A stretch of 64,000 nt of DNA, from NCBI GenBank assembly GCA_045601045.1, contig JAZRZA010000074.1, positions 1 to 64,000 on the forward strand, given 5' to 3'. Below are positions 51,401-58,312 of the stretch, in pieces. The position numbers and the translations under genes are program-made. Below the pieces are notes generated by a model. That model was not told where the DNA came from, did not search any database, and saw only the letters and a program-made list of their open reading frames with translations. Position 1 is the stretch's first letter. Each line of letters begins with the position of its first letter. The stretch is from UBA1181 sp045601045. GTDB taxonomy: Bacteria; Bacteroidota; Bacteroidia; Bacteroidales; Paludibacteraceae.

Positions 51401-54143
51401 ATTCGATTGTAAGACATTGACCGATACGATTGTTTACCTTGCCGCTGACGAGTGTGAGTTGCCTGCGGGCAAATTAGTTCTTGAAACTCCTTATGCAACC
51501 GATTCTTGTACGGGAGCCGCTTATCCAGGTGTTCCTACTCGTGCGGACGGAAAGGAGATGACAGATCTCTATCCAAAGGGTGAGACGGTTGTGGAGTGGA
51601 CCTTTACCTCTCCTCATAGCATCAACTCGAAGAGCTGTTCGATGAAGGTGATCGTAAAGGATAGCATTGCGCCTTATTTCGATTGTAGCACGTTGAAGGA
51701 TACCGTTAAAGTTCGTATCACCATGAATTCCGTTTCCGATACTGAGGTCTCATACGACGAGGTTGTGGAGGCTGGTTTGGAGACTCCATCCGTGGATGAT
51801 CCTTGTGATGGCGTATTGGTGGCACTTGGTTCTCGAAGCGACGGTAAGACCTTGGAGTCTAACTTCTCATTGGGTGATCCTATCGTTGTCACTTGGACCT
51901 TCCGTGACTCTTCCGGCAATGAGAAAGAATGTTCTCAAGTGGTTGTTGTGGAAGACTGGTTGTTGGAGGAGTTGATTTGTCCTGGCGATTTGGATGGTAA
52001 GGTATTCGCTTGTGTGGATGAAGTCCCTGCTCCATACGCTGATTACGCTGCTTTCAAAGCCGCTGGCGGTTCATTCTCTAATGAGGCGAAATTGCTGGAG
52101 AATACTTTCTCATTCGAAAATAGATTTGAGGGTGACTCTTGTGAGATGGTTTATACTAGAACTTACCATGTGGAGGATTTCCGCCACAACGACATCACTT
52201 GTCAAGAAGTCTTCAAGGTGAAGGATACCATCGCTCCTGAAATTATTTTCCAAGGAAGTTCATCCAACATCATCTTGTCATGTACGGATACAATTCCAGA
52301 ATACCTTTCATGCAAGGTAGTTGACAACTGTGATCCTAATCCTTCTATCAAGGTGGTGGATAATGTGTTGAACAGAGGAACTGATCCTTCTTCTTGCGAT
52401 TACTACAACTACGATATTTTGAGAACCTACACCGCTTATGACCGATGTGGTAATAGCAGTGTCGTGGAACAAACTATCTCCATCCGAGATACGACTGGAC
52501 CAGTCTTTAATTTGAAGGGTTGGAGAGATACCATCCTTGCTTCTAACTTGAAGTCTTGCGTCTTCGGAGCGCCTGATCTTGAAGTGAAGGCGGGTGATAT
52601 TGTTTATGACGATTGTTCTCAGTATGACATCGATATCAAGCAAGTTCCTGCTCCTGGCACGCACTTGAATGAGTCCACTCGCGTTTGGATTTACGCGTAC
52701 GACCGATGCGGAAATGTGGATAGTATCTCAACATTTGTGAAGGTACAAGAGCCAGAATCCATTGTTTCCATCGAAGCGTTCAGTGTGGATACTTGTAACA
52801 CCAACGGCAAGTTGCCTTTGTCTAGCAACAGTGTCCGTTTCGCACAAGGACATGTCTTGATTGAACGTAGCAATGGTACGATGCGTGAGATTCCGAGTGT
52901 GTTTAACTACGATTACTATCGCGGCACGTCAGTAGATGTGAACAAACTAGTATTTAGTGACAACCCGCTCACTTATCGTTATATGTATGATCATTTGGTA
53001 AGCAGCGGACAATACGCAACCATCGATGAGGCTTTGGCCGCTTATACCAGTCTGTCAAAGCATAGCCAAAGCGGTTACTATACATTCGTTGCGATGGATA
53101 CCATGACTGGATGTTCCGATACAGCCACTGCTTATGTGAACATAGTGGAGAAACCGCGCGTTAGAATTGAAAGTGCTCTTCGCTCTGAGTGTGAGTACAA
53201 TATGATTGATTTGGATTCTCATGTTCGTTGTGAGGACGGTATGGGTGATACCATCCGTGATTCTTATTGGACATTGAATGGCAAACGTTTCGAGTACGAG
53301 GATACATTGGCTGGTAAGTTGTTGTACGATTACAACAATGCGACGCTCGCTTATGTGGATTCTAACCGATGCGGTTCAACCTCTTCTCTCAATTCATTGT
53401 TCTTGTTATGTTCTTCTGATCAAATTGGAGAAACAAAGAACGATAGTATCAACTTCTTCGGTTCCGCTGAAAATTATGCGCTTTACTTGAAAGAAGAGTT
53501 GTCCTCCCATGATTCTGTGGTGTTGGATATCCACAGAAGATATGCGCCTGACAGTCTTCTTGTCGAGACGGAACCTCATGATCCTACCCGTATTTGGAAG
53601 GGTGAGATCGTTGTGTTGAGATTGAAGACGAAGTATCCATACCTCAACTCGTCTTGGTACAAGGTAGTTGGACGTTATGACCGTGAGTTCTATGATATCA
53701 ATACGGCTCAATCTAACTACGATTATAGTTCTGATCCGACTCGATTTGAGTTGGAGGACGAGGAGGATGAATTGTTGTTGTCATCCACTTCAAAGGATTC
53801 TTACATTGAGGATATCCCAGCGGATACGGCTTATTACTATGTCACTATCGACGATGGTGTTTGTCCTGCCTCCGCAAGTTCTTTGATCCGTGTAGATGTC
53901 CTTACCCAGTTGCCTACTGCCTTCACGCCATACGAGAAGGATGGTTTGAACGATATCTTCATGGAGCGTCACCCAGTGACCATCTTTGATAGATACGGAC
54001 AAAAGGTATTTACTGGCGAGAATGGTTGGGATGGTACCCACAAGGGTGTCCTTGTTGATCCAGGTGTATACTTCTATACAGTTACTATGATTGATGGTAC
54101 TGTGATGAAGGGAACCATCGAGGTGGTTTATGAAAGGTTCTAA
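42426..54143 (+). CDS. giant T9SS type B surface adhesin with HYR-like repeats
   Basis: A 3,905-residue cell-surface protein. The signal peptide has a long N-region with a Cys-rich stretch (RCCGH) and a hydrophobic core ending near SLSAQ (residue 43). Two Ig/PKD-like modules follow (ACEGEPVVLSGTGFPSG; VCIGESTTINATGFPKN). Residues about 829-3440 hold about 24 HYR-like units of 80-130 residues, most opening with V-D-(T/S)-x-A-P-x-F-D-C and ending with a TWxF(x)D strand and a Cys. A region of further beta modules follows, and residues about 3828-3905 form the gliding-motility type C-terminal domain (LPTAFTPYEKDGLND, VTIFDRYGQKVF, GVYFYTVTMIDG). It likely mediates adhesion. Units 12-15 and 16-19 are a long duplication. 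Paired Cys suggest disulfide-stabilised domains. Confidence 0.92.
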   Translation: MSRMGFLLIDSLKRWGANAVCRCCGHVFAVMAMVMGASSLSAQTLNVDGSSSGSACEGEPVVLSGTGFPSGAADLYVSEDGGPWRKANVTAVEDPSNHIIKCVLDMGGKPVKYYMVDQRDITKMSNEVSVSVSTDCEAVCHTTSTGDYYLGTDFNPSNGNPGSINWSSTPPGNLESYFGDNNIQFWRSCANGGVEKNWYFDLVQKKDKDGNPMVENGKPIYDTIFPSLDRGQTADPYNNYYYVFNPNDDCPIPFKLGFPKQYYANKYYRFVMRMYVDLSDCSNRGGLSDAMMNIRTDFGNDSYNAIDIDVFNDANNQKLTTVSVSKKGHLDNTTLKNPGKWESVFQEYSNVKYFRLDVTFYGQFLGTQSRYDLYPQFQQWSNPCVKVAIDYISAEVESVCMDHGAVCIGESTTINATGFPKNAVYRWEMKNPQTGAWGPVTDERNVSAGQRPPVVILEGNKVSIPVGFIGKREYRVSASGSNGDGSVYNIEIPFVVTGKDCKPVQPTKINMPDHFCAPNKREDGMFSVFPLDANTLVHYSWKFISPRGEEFGSDMVSFTGGDLIEDARGGQVNLVLNGDAEEGKYTVIVQPVQYLPKDDGTGYYPKNVGNPITDNFTVYKTPQIQIIKEGTDPLHQAEVELCPTDHNQKVVAIADVKSGFQSIYQNKYVYTWYSGATGQRDEAIVDLPGMGACDGSYKQHSVSVEVEIDGVGCPNTASQEWNVGRVVAPTINCDNIKDFDIKLGAKEKTTKLSFTFPEFTAGCETDPMQKIEVNFTPVDGAPITKTFEGKKSEMDRMDKSINLPAGTGTVTYTVTDGCGNSAPCSKNIKVSDVTPPDIDCAKIEDYTTKLTLQDGCDAATDHHASLPLLTAPVLSDKNGVDGDITGTYMGRNDKLVSKPSTSNPSLSLFDKSIDLNANYGVGTTYILWQFADKSGNKTYCIQTIEVIDDRKPVVKCPESALGDVSNLPGACGLSVNGLISQMKEFPEAHDTCTVGSKLVPVVLYRNVSDDDLVYVTEDNYDLIIFHVNETYEIVWRFYKLNDMNNVYEDCAQTFRVVDTEEPFFDCSTLHSIRVTANTYKPKNKGYEYLKYASKNDVTVGPGANVYTGTLKEAFASGEIRIIKPTEVKDNCSGDIIVEAELEGPDETGKMVTKHITKLSDLENHKFGIGMTTITFSFIDESNNEYSCTQNIIVTAGTTPIPNCPATSSIDVYADENCEYVFNLKKEEIPTAIIPVNQEGLWLELRYNLIQGKHFDAKCEVAANYFPDNLTSLNGMRQGKVDGVNVDFSLDVVCEQLTKNMDAFLGAGPGGEMNRWSYWSTAYPGGPAGNNMTVLSRSDRLTTVTEYTGYPYEVELRDSTGKSLKVVSNDYTAEDQVPSRVIVPRSYGNGEVGITECVDENGKPLMQYGCVYTPVKVKNNFDDLALSQTLTKGTYTLIYRFQNEKDGLQKDSCVVTITVKDTIAPILVCGEWNNTGTFYANGQCVVAVDSIDWFKKPTLADLKVKDNCSTDPSEFTITWNRKHGVITNTTESALTDPLDLGLTTMTWYVTDASGNTSQCQQSIVVVDTTGPVFDCSTLADIHAETGAGCEASAEDVIKAGLSTPVAPDDACSPTGAPIPATGVRSDGKDLFTDPYKRGTTVITWTFEDALGNKTVCQQNVIVSDSTAPVFDDCDKLPEVVIELAADQCTASKDLVEANLGTHTAVDDCDGEIPGVPHVMLPNGVDYVPLYAEFKKDTTYKVVWVFTDATGNITECYQKLTIADTTAPDPSGVCPPPTKTVTAHTVCSVEYDELGLPTLEEMKITDLCDGDLYPTVVAKVYAPDGTYKVYYDDDVKSVTYPVGTHTFLWIYEDKAGNKDTCTMLLTVDDDIPPVLEDCDIEPEISLTVDGDICAMDPANVKAFIREPKAYDECDDYSNGLGLTWMTPVVERYFIDTTIVKDSEGNVIGVTRDTTLTADGITKMWDEDVFEKGRTLLKWIFTDSKGNSVFCEKTIHIYDFTAPYFNCDDIDPDTLRPEAYVGDCEVEFGDLKRDVLDKLAYKAWDACENDSVPGVLTLNGDMELPDEYTMQVGITYKLLWLFQDKDGNKTTCPQYILPSHLNPVNFDCETIKDTVVVAVEGTCAISSDSLSLPIPVAIDSCAVLSGFGGEFEAVGVRSDSLPMSADFPTGHTTVNWMFVSPWNLHDTLWCDQDVFVRGNKRFDLDCDVLTPTRKDTLEDCGPTDPLTFVIDTPRVADPCIVDTEDPEYWRVGEGTRSDDKALTDPYPLGITTIEWVFKDFTETISDTCRQTIDVKTNLEMVFDCDSLNHDTIKVDVAPGECTVDASIVKDKIVTPFALHPCPDQSGMDTIWGVPSRKFGMSMDSSFYVGVSEIVWTFVDTTHTLMKDTMTCSQFVQVGDVNEMPVNCENYPDLVYRLSPDDCEISWKEMEIKVPGVVDLCSHKIIDPVVTRSSGKSLTAVTTVADGDTIVTITADDFTVGVDTVTWSYSFQGQLFVCEQVITVKDSMAPIFDCESLTPIVVPSEEGKCFVNATAVFDSLPNPWPQAEEACTGDKIDGRVFLEDGRELTNSSSYEISVGQHTLTWIFIDPVINEIGDTCEQSLVVMGDQAPIFDCESLKSEPILIEGCDTTLSEKTIPTPYALDACTKDSVAGVGTRLDGGSLYGVYPVGTTTIQWVFFSPFSSLSDTCLQDVTILTKQELDLHCLDVNEDTVSVDVEEGECFAKVDLKTPFALHPCPDQSGVDTIMGVPYRSDNLAITDSFRTGIVVVTWVFTDTSGTMLKPIDTCFTVVKVGDVNKMPVDCSNMPDTTIVLSPEDCEISWGAINIHVPEVRDLCSDSLITPTLTRWSTKSMEENFTVGPDTVYWNYNFFGQVVTCKQGILVLDSVAPSFDCSTLKDTTLIAKDGFCDVSAEEIEAFLGEHAAIDSCTGKEVPGRAYICDTYSPSDLSGCTPVNKVSAKVGDTLFVHWIFQDSLLNAVPKICDQTVLVKGTALPQFDCKTLTDTIVYLAADECELPAGKLVLETPYATDSCTGAAYPGVPTRADGKEMTDLYPKGETVVEWTFTSPHSINSKSCSMKVIVKDSIAPYFDCSTLKDTVKVRITMNSVSDTEVSYDEVVEAGLETPSVDDPCDGVLVALGSRSDGKTLESNFSLGDPIVVTWTFRDSSGNEKECSQVVVVEDWLLEELICPGDLDGKVFACVDEVPAPYADYAAFKAAGGSFSNEAKLLENTFSFENRFEGDSCEMVYTRTYHVEDFRHNDITCQEVFKVKDTIAPEIIFQGSSSNIILSCTDTIPEYLSCKVVDNCDPNPSIKVVDNVLNRGTDPSSCDYYNYDILRTYTAYDRCGNSSVVEQTISIRDTTGPVFNLKGWRDTILASNLKSCVFGAPDLEVKAGDIVYDDCSQYDIDIKQVPAPGTHLNESTRVWIYAYDRCGNVDSISTFVKVQEPESIVSIEAFSVDTCNTNGKLPLSSNSVRFAQGHVLIERSNGTMREIPSVFNYDYYRGTSVDVNKLVFSDNPLTYRYMYDHLVSSGQYATIDEALAAYTSLSKHSQSGYYTFVAMDTMTGCSDTATAYVNIVEKPRVRIESALRSECEYNMIDLDSHVRCEDGMGDTIRDSYWTLNGKRFEYEDTLAGKLLYDYNNATLAYVDSNRCGSTSSLNSLFLLCSSDQIGETKNDSINFFGSAENYALYLKEELSSHDSVVLDIHRRYAPDSLLVETEPHDPTRIWKGEIVVLRLKTKYPYLNSSWYKVVGRYDREFYDINTAQSNYDYSSDPTRFELEDEEDELLLSSTSKDSYIEDIPADTAYYYVTIDDGVCPASASSLIRVDVLTQLPTAFTPYEKDGLNDIFMERHPVTIFDRYGQKVFTGENGWDGTHKGVLVDPGVYFYTVTMIDGTVMKGTIEVVYERF
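49015..51378 (+). repeat. four-unit super-duplication inside the adhesin
   Basis: Two blocks of about 1.2 kb (about 49015-50227 and 50228-51378) each carry the same order of four HYR-like units. Shared markers include TPFALHPCPDQSG and SP(D/E)DCEISW. The 20-base stretch from 49416 and the one from 50601 are identical, 1,185 bp (395 codons) apart. The reading frame is kept. This indicates a fairly recent in-frame block duplication. Confidence 0.75.
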
Positions 54144-54173
54144 TCCCTTGGGTGACCAAGGTGCAATATAAGA

Positions 54174-54223
54174 AAGAGGGTGTATCGTATCAATAAAACT
54201 ATTGTGAGATACATCCTCTTTTT
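54174..54223 (+). terminator. terminator of the adhesin transcript
   Basis: AGAGGGTGTATC pairs with AGATACATCCTCT, with an inner CAATA/TATTG stem, followed by a T-run. Confidence 0.85.
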
Positions 54224-54466
54224 ATGCTTTTATATGCTGTGTTAGTGATCCAAAGTGTGCAAGTTGTTTTTATGCTTCCTCGAAATTGTGTTGAAATATA
54301 GCAAGAATTTCAATCTTTGTTCATTATTGTGAGTTTCAGTAAAATCATTTAATTTTGTCGGAAGTTCTGAAATCAGTGTTTACTTAAAAAACTAATATAA
54401 AAGGAATAGAAAGAAAAAACTGAATTAATTACATACACATATAAAAGCATTTTAGCTTAGATTCTT

Positions 54467-54621
54467 CTATCATTAAAATTTGGCGATTTTACGTATCTGA
54501 AGAAATAAGTTGAAGTTGCTCACGTCTATGCGTGGGCTTAACTTTACTTTTTCGTAGATACAAGGTTACGCCAAATACCTAATGATAGCGGGAAACGTAG
54601 TTAAGTTTCACGCTTTTTTTT
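54467..54621 (+). ncRNA. structured element with alternative terminator
   Basis: Outer arms 54467-54485 and 54569-54588 (CTATCATTA..TTTGGCG and its complement) close an imperfect hairpin with mid stems (GTATCT 54493-54498 / AGATAC 54556-54561; AAGTT 54513-54517 / AACTT 54540-54544) and an apical stem (GCTCACG 54518-54524 / CGTGGGC 54531-54537). Alternatively, 54530-54547 can pair with 54597-54613 (GTAGTTAAGTTTCACGC), which is followed by an eight-base T-run: a terminator-like fold that cannot form together with the first. The next start codon is 72 bp on. No known family name is claimed. It may be a leader RNA, a riboswitch-like attenuator or a structured mobile repeat. Confidence 0.5.
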
Positions 54622-54693
54622 GTTTGTAAGGCAACATGTTGATCTGTTTTTCAGTATTGCAAGAAAGTTAATTAAATATAATCATATTTTATC

Positions 54694-55170
54694 ATGAAGA
54701 AAGTTTTTATAACAGCGACTGTGCTATTGTGTGCTATGGTTGCGAATGCACAGAAGACAACAACGTATCGTTATGAGGATACGCAGGCACGTGCCATGGA
54801 TGTTGTGTCGTCAGGCTACGTAAAGCCATTGACAGTAGAGTTAAAGGTGGATGATGCGAAAGGAAGACAACGTTTTTCTTACGACATGGACAAGGATTTT
54901 GTGGAGAATGATATGAAGGGTGATGTGGCGAATATCCGTTCATACGGTCTGTTTAAGGCGTCTGCCGATGCGAATTGTGATGTAATCGTGGCACCAACCT
55001 TCCATTTGTACACCAATAACAAGGGTGGTTATACATTGGAAGTGGTGGGTTTTGCGGCCAACTTTGTTAATTGGAAGACCATTACCAATGAGGATATGAG
55101 TTGGATTGACAAAGCGACAACGACTGGCAACCGTGGTCAAATCGATGCGAAACTAAAACCTGGTAAATGA
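54694..55170 (+). CDS. secreted protein of unknown function
   Basis: A 158-residue protein with a signal peptide ending near VANAQK. The mature part is rich in beta-strand (RYEDTQARAMDVVSSGYVKP, VAPTFHLYTNNKGGYTLEV) and Asp/Lys; no motif is recognised. It resembles small periplasmic or surface proteins of Bacteroidales by composition only. It overlaps the next gene's frame by 4 bases (ATGA), lies downstream of the structured element, and may share its regulation. Confidence 0.6.
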   Translation: MKKVFITATVLLCAMVANAQKTTTYRYEDTQARAMDVVSSGYVKPLTVELKVDDAKGRQRFSYDMDKDFVENDMKGDVANIRSYGLFKASADANCDVIVAPTFHLYTNNKGGYTLEVVGFAANFVNWKTITNEDMSWIDKATTTGNRGQIDAKLKPGK

Positions 55171-55190
55171 TAATTCTTATAATGAGATTT

Positions 55191-55901
55191 ATGAAGTTTA
55201 AATATTTACTACTGCTATGTGCCATGGCTTTCTTCTCCATGACAACATACGGACAGATTTACTCCTCCTCGAATAGTAGAATTACAACAACGAAAGAGAA
55301 GAAGAAAAGGAATTTTGTGAATGATACGGCAAGCTATAATAGAGTGTATGCTGGATTTATGAAAAACTTTTTAGTTGTATCGTGGGAACATGGACCAAGA
55401 ATCTCTAATGGAGCCGAATTGGGATATCTTAGAGGTGTCAGCCTGACAAAAAAATGTCCGATTTTTTTAGACCTTGGTGCTAGAATTTCGTTAGATACAG
55501 AACATCAGGAAGAATCAGATCCTTTTTTAGTCTCCTCACGCCGTAGGGTCTTACTCGCTGCATCTGTTCCTGTTAGTTTAACTTTTAAAAGGACGTTTGT
55601 AAACAGATTTTATTTGGCGCCCTATTTGGGACCTCATTTAAGGGTGGATATGTTGGGCATTGACAAGGTGAAAATTCATTGGGAACAAGGAAGCTATTCT
55701 TTCGATGATGAATCAAAATATAGTCTGTTCAATGAGGATGAGACTGAATACGCTATGAAGCGAGTTCAGTTTGGATTTCAATTTGGTCTGAATTTTGGCT
55801 ATAAGGCATTGAGTTTTGGGGTAGGTTGTAATACGGACGTGTTAAAGCTCCATAAAATGGGAGTTCTCGGATTGTCAGGCTCTGTTGGCATAAATTTTTA
55901 A
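55191..55901 (+). CDS. outer-membrane beta-barrel protein
   Basis: A 236-residue protein with a clear signal peptide (MKFKYLLLLCAMAFFSMTTYGQ) if ATG 55191 is used; upstream in-frame ATGs at 55167 (overlapping the previous stop) and 55182 are possible but give a poorer signal. The mature part has alternating amphipathic strands (LAPYLGPHLRVDM, FQFGLNFGYKALSFGVGCN) and ends GSVGINF, an aromatic-terminal beta-signal. It is not PorP/SprF-like by eye. It probably acts with its two neighbours at the surface. Confidence 0.6.
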   Translation: MKFKYLLLLCAMAFFSMTTYGQIYSSSNSRITTTKEKKKRNFVNDTASYNRVYAGFMKNFLVVSWEHGPRISNGAELGYLRGVSLTKKCPIFLDLGARISLDTEHQEESDPFLVSSRRRVLLAASVPVSLTFKRTFVNRFYLAPYLGPHLRVDMLGIDKVKIHWEQGSYSFDDESKYSLFNEDETEYAMKRVQFGFQFGLNFGYKALSFGVGCNTDVLKLHKMGVLGLSGSVGINF

Positions 55902-55913
55902 AATGTTAAAAGT

Positions 55914-56309
55914 ATGTTTAAGTCTATAAAATGTTTAATGGCTGCATCATTGTCTGTGATGTCGCTATTGGTATCGTGCACGGGTTATGTTTTAGATTCT
56001 GATTTTTCTCAAATAATTATGTCAGGTGAAGGAGAGTCCAGAATAGTCACTGAAATTACAACTAGTGGAGGAGGATCCTACAGTGTTTCTCTCTCTGATT
56101 GGAATGTTAAATCGTCAGCGGAATGGTGTGTGGTTTTTAAAAATCCAGAGAAGGGAGGAGGTTTTACTGTGATGGTGGAAAAAAATCCAAGTACAAAGGA
56201 AAGCAGAATAGCTAATGTGGTTATGGTGACAAAGACATATCCGAAGAGGAGATCTTGCGTATTGTCAGTTTTACAGTCGCCGGCAGAATCTAACAGTGCA
56301 GTGCAATGA
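55914..56309 (+). CDS. BACON-like domain lipoprotein
   Basis: A 131-residue lipoprotein with a lipobox (LLVSCTG). The remainder resembles a BACON domain: WNVKSSAEWCVV, FTVMVEKNPSTKESRIANVVM and a final strand with VLSVLQSP. BACON domains in Bacteroidales are usually found in surface glycan-binding or adhesive proteins. It is the last gene of the three-gene group after the adhesin and is followed by a strong bidirectional terminator. Confidence 0.65.
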   Translation: MFKSIKCLMAASLSVMSLLVSCTGYVLDSDFSQIIMSGEGESRIVTEITTSGGGSYSVSLSDWNVKSSAEWCVVFKNPEKGGGFTVMVEKNPSTKESRIANVVMVTKTYPKRRSCVLSVLQSPAESNSAVQ

Positions 56310-56360
56310 CATTCTGAACCGTCTTTTACATGGTGATTGCTATCGTAAGATAATTAATCA

Positions 56361-56397
56361 GGGTGTGTCGTAAACTTACTAAGTTTTGACACACCCT
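56361..56397. terminator. bidirectional terminator
   Basis: GGGTGTGTC pairs with GACACACCC and an inner AAACTT/AAGTTT stem extends it; T-rich sequence follows. It separates the BACON gene from convergent panE. Confidence 0.85.
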
Positions 56398-56432
56398 TTC
56401 GTTTTCTTGCATTTCTATTGTTGAAACGATTT

Positions 56433-57362
56433 CTAATTAATTCCTAGCTCATTCTTCTGAATGAATCTTAACTGCTGTTCCACCGCCTCTACCTTCCTCA
56501 TGTAGTAGCCATTCTCCTTCGCCTTCTGAATGGGATTGGAATAGATGGCTTCGATCTCCAATTTCCTACCATTGTCATAGTCTAGTCGCATGCTTGGTGC
56601 GTAAGGCTCCATTCTGTCCGTGCTTTCCAACATTTTACCCACGAAATCATCCTTGATGTTCGCGCCGCAAGCCCTAGCGCCCTCTACTGTCTCCTGCATC
56701 AAATCCGTGATCAGTTGTCGGGAGGCGGGATCTTGCATCATTTTATCGGTGGTGGTGTGGAGGATAATGGAGAGTCCATTGTATGGAATGTTCCAAACCA
56801 GTTTCCGCCAACGGAATAGGTTGAGATCCTCGCATTGTCTGAAGGGAACATTCGAATCGTTGAAATCCTGTGCTATCTGCTCCGCCACAGCTGGGTTGTA
56901 TTGGTTGTCTAAGAAGCCAATGGTCAATTCTCCATAATCCGCATGGGAAATATGGCCAGGACTCACCCTGGAGGTGCAGATGAAGGCCATGCCACCCGCG
57001 ATGTGGCATTGCGGAAAATGTTTCGCCAACTCCTCCTCCGCACCCAATCCGTTTTGGATCAGGACGATGGTGGTGCCCTCCTTTGCCAATGGCCGCAATA
57101 TCTCAGGCAAGAGACCGTTCTGCGTTGCCTTCATACAGACCAAAACCACATCGCATATAGGCATCTCCGCACTGTTTCGGTAAACATTCATCTGGTCAAG
57201 GTGAAAGTCGCCCTTTACCGATTTTACCTCCAATCCATGCGCCTTGATATACTCGTATTCGTTATGGTAAAGGAAGTGTACCTCTTTGCCGTTGAGGGCC
57301 AATCGGCCGCCATAGTAACCACCGACGGCGCCCGTTCCAATGACTGCATATTTCAAATCCAT
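56433..57362 (-). CDS. panE: 2-dehydropantoate 2-reductase (PanE)
   Basis: NADPH-dependent ketopantoate reductase of the ApbA/PanE family, needed for pantothenate and CoA. The Rossmann motif is VIGTGAVGGYYGGRLA at the N-terminus; the conserved Lys is in RWRKLVWNIPYNGLS and the C-terminal domain has SMRLDYDNGRKLEIEAI. The 309-residue length is normal. It follows the SDR gene by 8 bp on the same strand. Some family members act on other 2-keto acids. Confidence 0.9.
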   Translation of the reverse strand: MDLKYAVIGTGAVGGYYGGRLALNGKEVHFLYHNEYEYIKAHGLEVKSVKGDFHLDQMNVYRNSAEMPICDVVLVCMKATQNGLLPEILRPLAKEGTTIVLIQNGLGAEEELAKHFPQCHIAGGMAFICTSRVSPGHISHADYGELTIGFLDNQYNPAVAEQIAQDFNDSNVPFRQCEDLNLFRWRKLVWNIPYNGLSIILHTTTDKMMQDPASRQLITDLMQETVEGARACGANIKDDFVGKMLESTDRMEPYAPSMRLDYDNGRKLEIEAIYSNPIQKAKENGYYMRKVEAVEQQLRFIQKNELGIN

Positions 57363-57370
57363 ACGATCTC

Positions 57371-58102
57371 TTATTTGTTGAATTTCGCGATGTTAATTCT
57401 CTCCCAAATGCAATCAGGAATCATCTTCCAAAATCTCACCAAGAGTCTGTATCGCCAATCCACTGTGATGATCCTTCTCCGCTTCATGACGCCTTTGACG
57501 ACCTTCCCAGCCACATATTCAGCGCTCATCAGCATAGGGTAGTTGTGTTTCAATAATTCTGTAGCGACAAATCCTGGACGGATCTCCGAGAAGTGTATCT
57601 TCGCCTTTTTGATGGTCGCCAATTGAGCCAATGCCTGCATATAGGTGCCTTGGAATTTCTTGGTGGCGGAGTAGGCGGGAGCCACGCCGATGCCTTTGGT
57701 GCGAGCGACGGAGGTAATGACTGCGATCTGTCCCTCTCGCTTCTGTTCCACAAAGTAGTTGAACACATAGTCCAACATGCGTGTCATTCCTTCACAGTTG
57801 GTGCGGACCGTATTCAGTTCTATGGTGTCATCCAACGCTTGGTTTTGGTATCCGATGCCGGAGCTGTGGAAATAGAGGTCCATGCCCCCTAAATCGTCGA
57901 TTAGTTGTTGGAGTGGTTGGGTGGCCTCCGCTTGGGTGATGTCTATCGAGGCTGTCGCCTTCACGTTGGGCAGCTCTTCCTTGATGCGTTCAAGGTTCTC
58001 CGATCGACGTCCGGCGATACCGACTTCGTGGCCTTGTTGACTCATGATTTTAGCGACTTCCAAGCCGATGCCTGATGTCGCCCCCATTATGATAACTTTC
58101 AT
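57371..58102 (-). CDS. short-chain dehydrogenase/reductase
   Basis: An SDR of 243 residues from ATG 58102 (MKVIIMGATSGIGLEVAK). The cofactor motif is GATSGIG, the NHSSG-like motif is YFHSSGIGYQ, and the catalytic Tyr-x3-Lys is in APAYSATKKFQ. The open frame continues 39 codons upstream without SDR similarity. The C-terminal region (YVAGKVVKGVMKRRRIITVDW) resembles SDRs that act on lipid-like or ketone substrates; the substrate is unknown. It precedes panE. Confidence 0.88.
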   Translation of the reverse strand: MKVIIMGATSGIGLEVAKIMSQQGHEVGIAGRRSENLERIKEELPNVKATASIDITQAEATQPLQQLIDDLGGMDLYFHSSGIGYQNQALDDTIELNTVRTNCEGMTRMLDYVFNYFVEQKREGQIAVITSVARTKGIGVAPAYSATKKFQGTYMQALAQLATIKKAKIHFSEIRPGFVATELLKHNYPMLMSAEYVAGKVVKGVMKRRRIITVDWRYRLLVRFWKMIPDCIWERINIAKFNK

Positions 58103-58312
58103 AAAAATCTTGTTTTTTCGGTTTGATGGGCCGTTTGTTACGAACCCAATTATTTTATTGATGGCTTCAATGTATGAATATACGAGAATGCCGAATATTA
58201 TCGGTCGCAAAGGTGGCAAAAAGAAAAAAAATATCCTAATTTCGCGTCAAAATCATAGGGAGGAGATATTTTGTCTTGTTGATTGGATAAAAAGGTATAA
58301 TTTTTTAGTGAT

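Larger units (their letters stand above)
54144..54693 (+). other. 550-bp intergenic region with terminator and structured element
   Basis: It contains no coding frame that looks real. A small hairpin (CCTTGGGTGACCAAGG, about 54145-54161) and a long terminator follow the adhesin, then about 240 AT-rich bases, then the structured element described at 54467-54621, then 72 bases to the next ATG. Confidence 0.6.

Noticed and set aside
55191..55901. PorP/SprF family membership of the 236-residue beta-barrel
   Set aside because: The gene order invites it, but length and motifs do not fit by eye; left as a generic outer-membrane protein.
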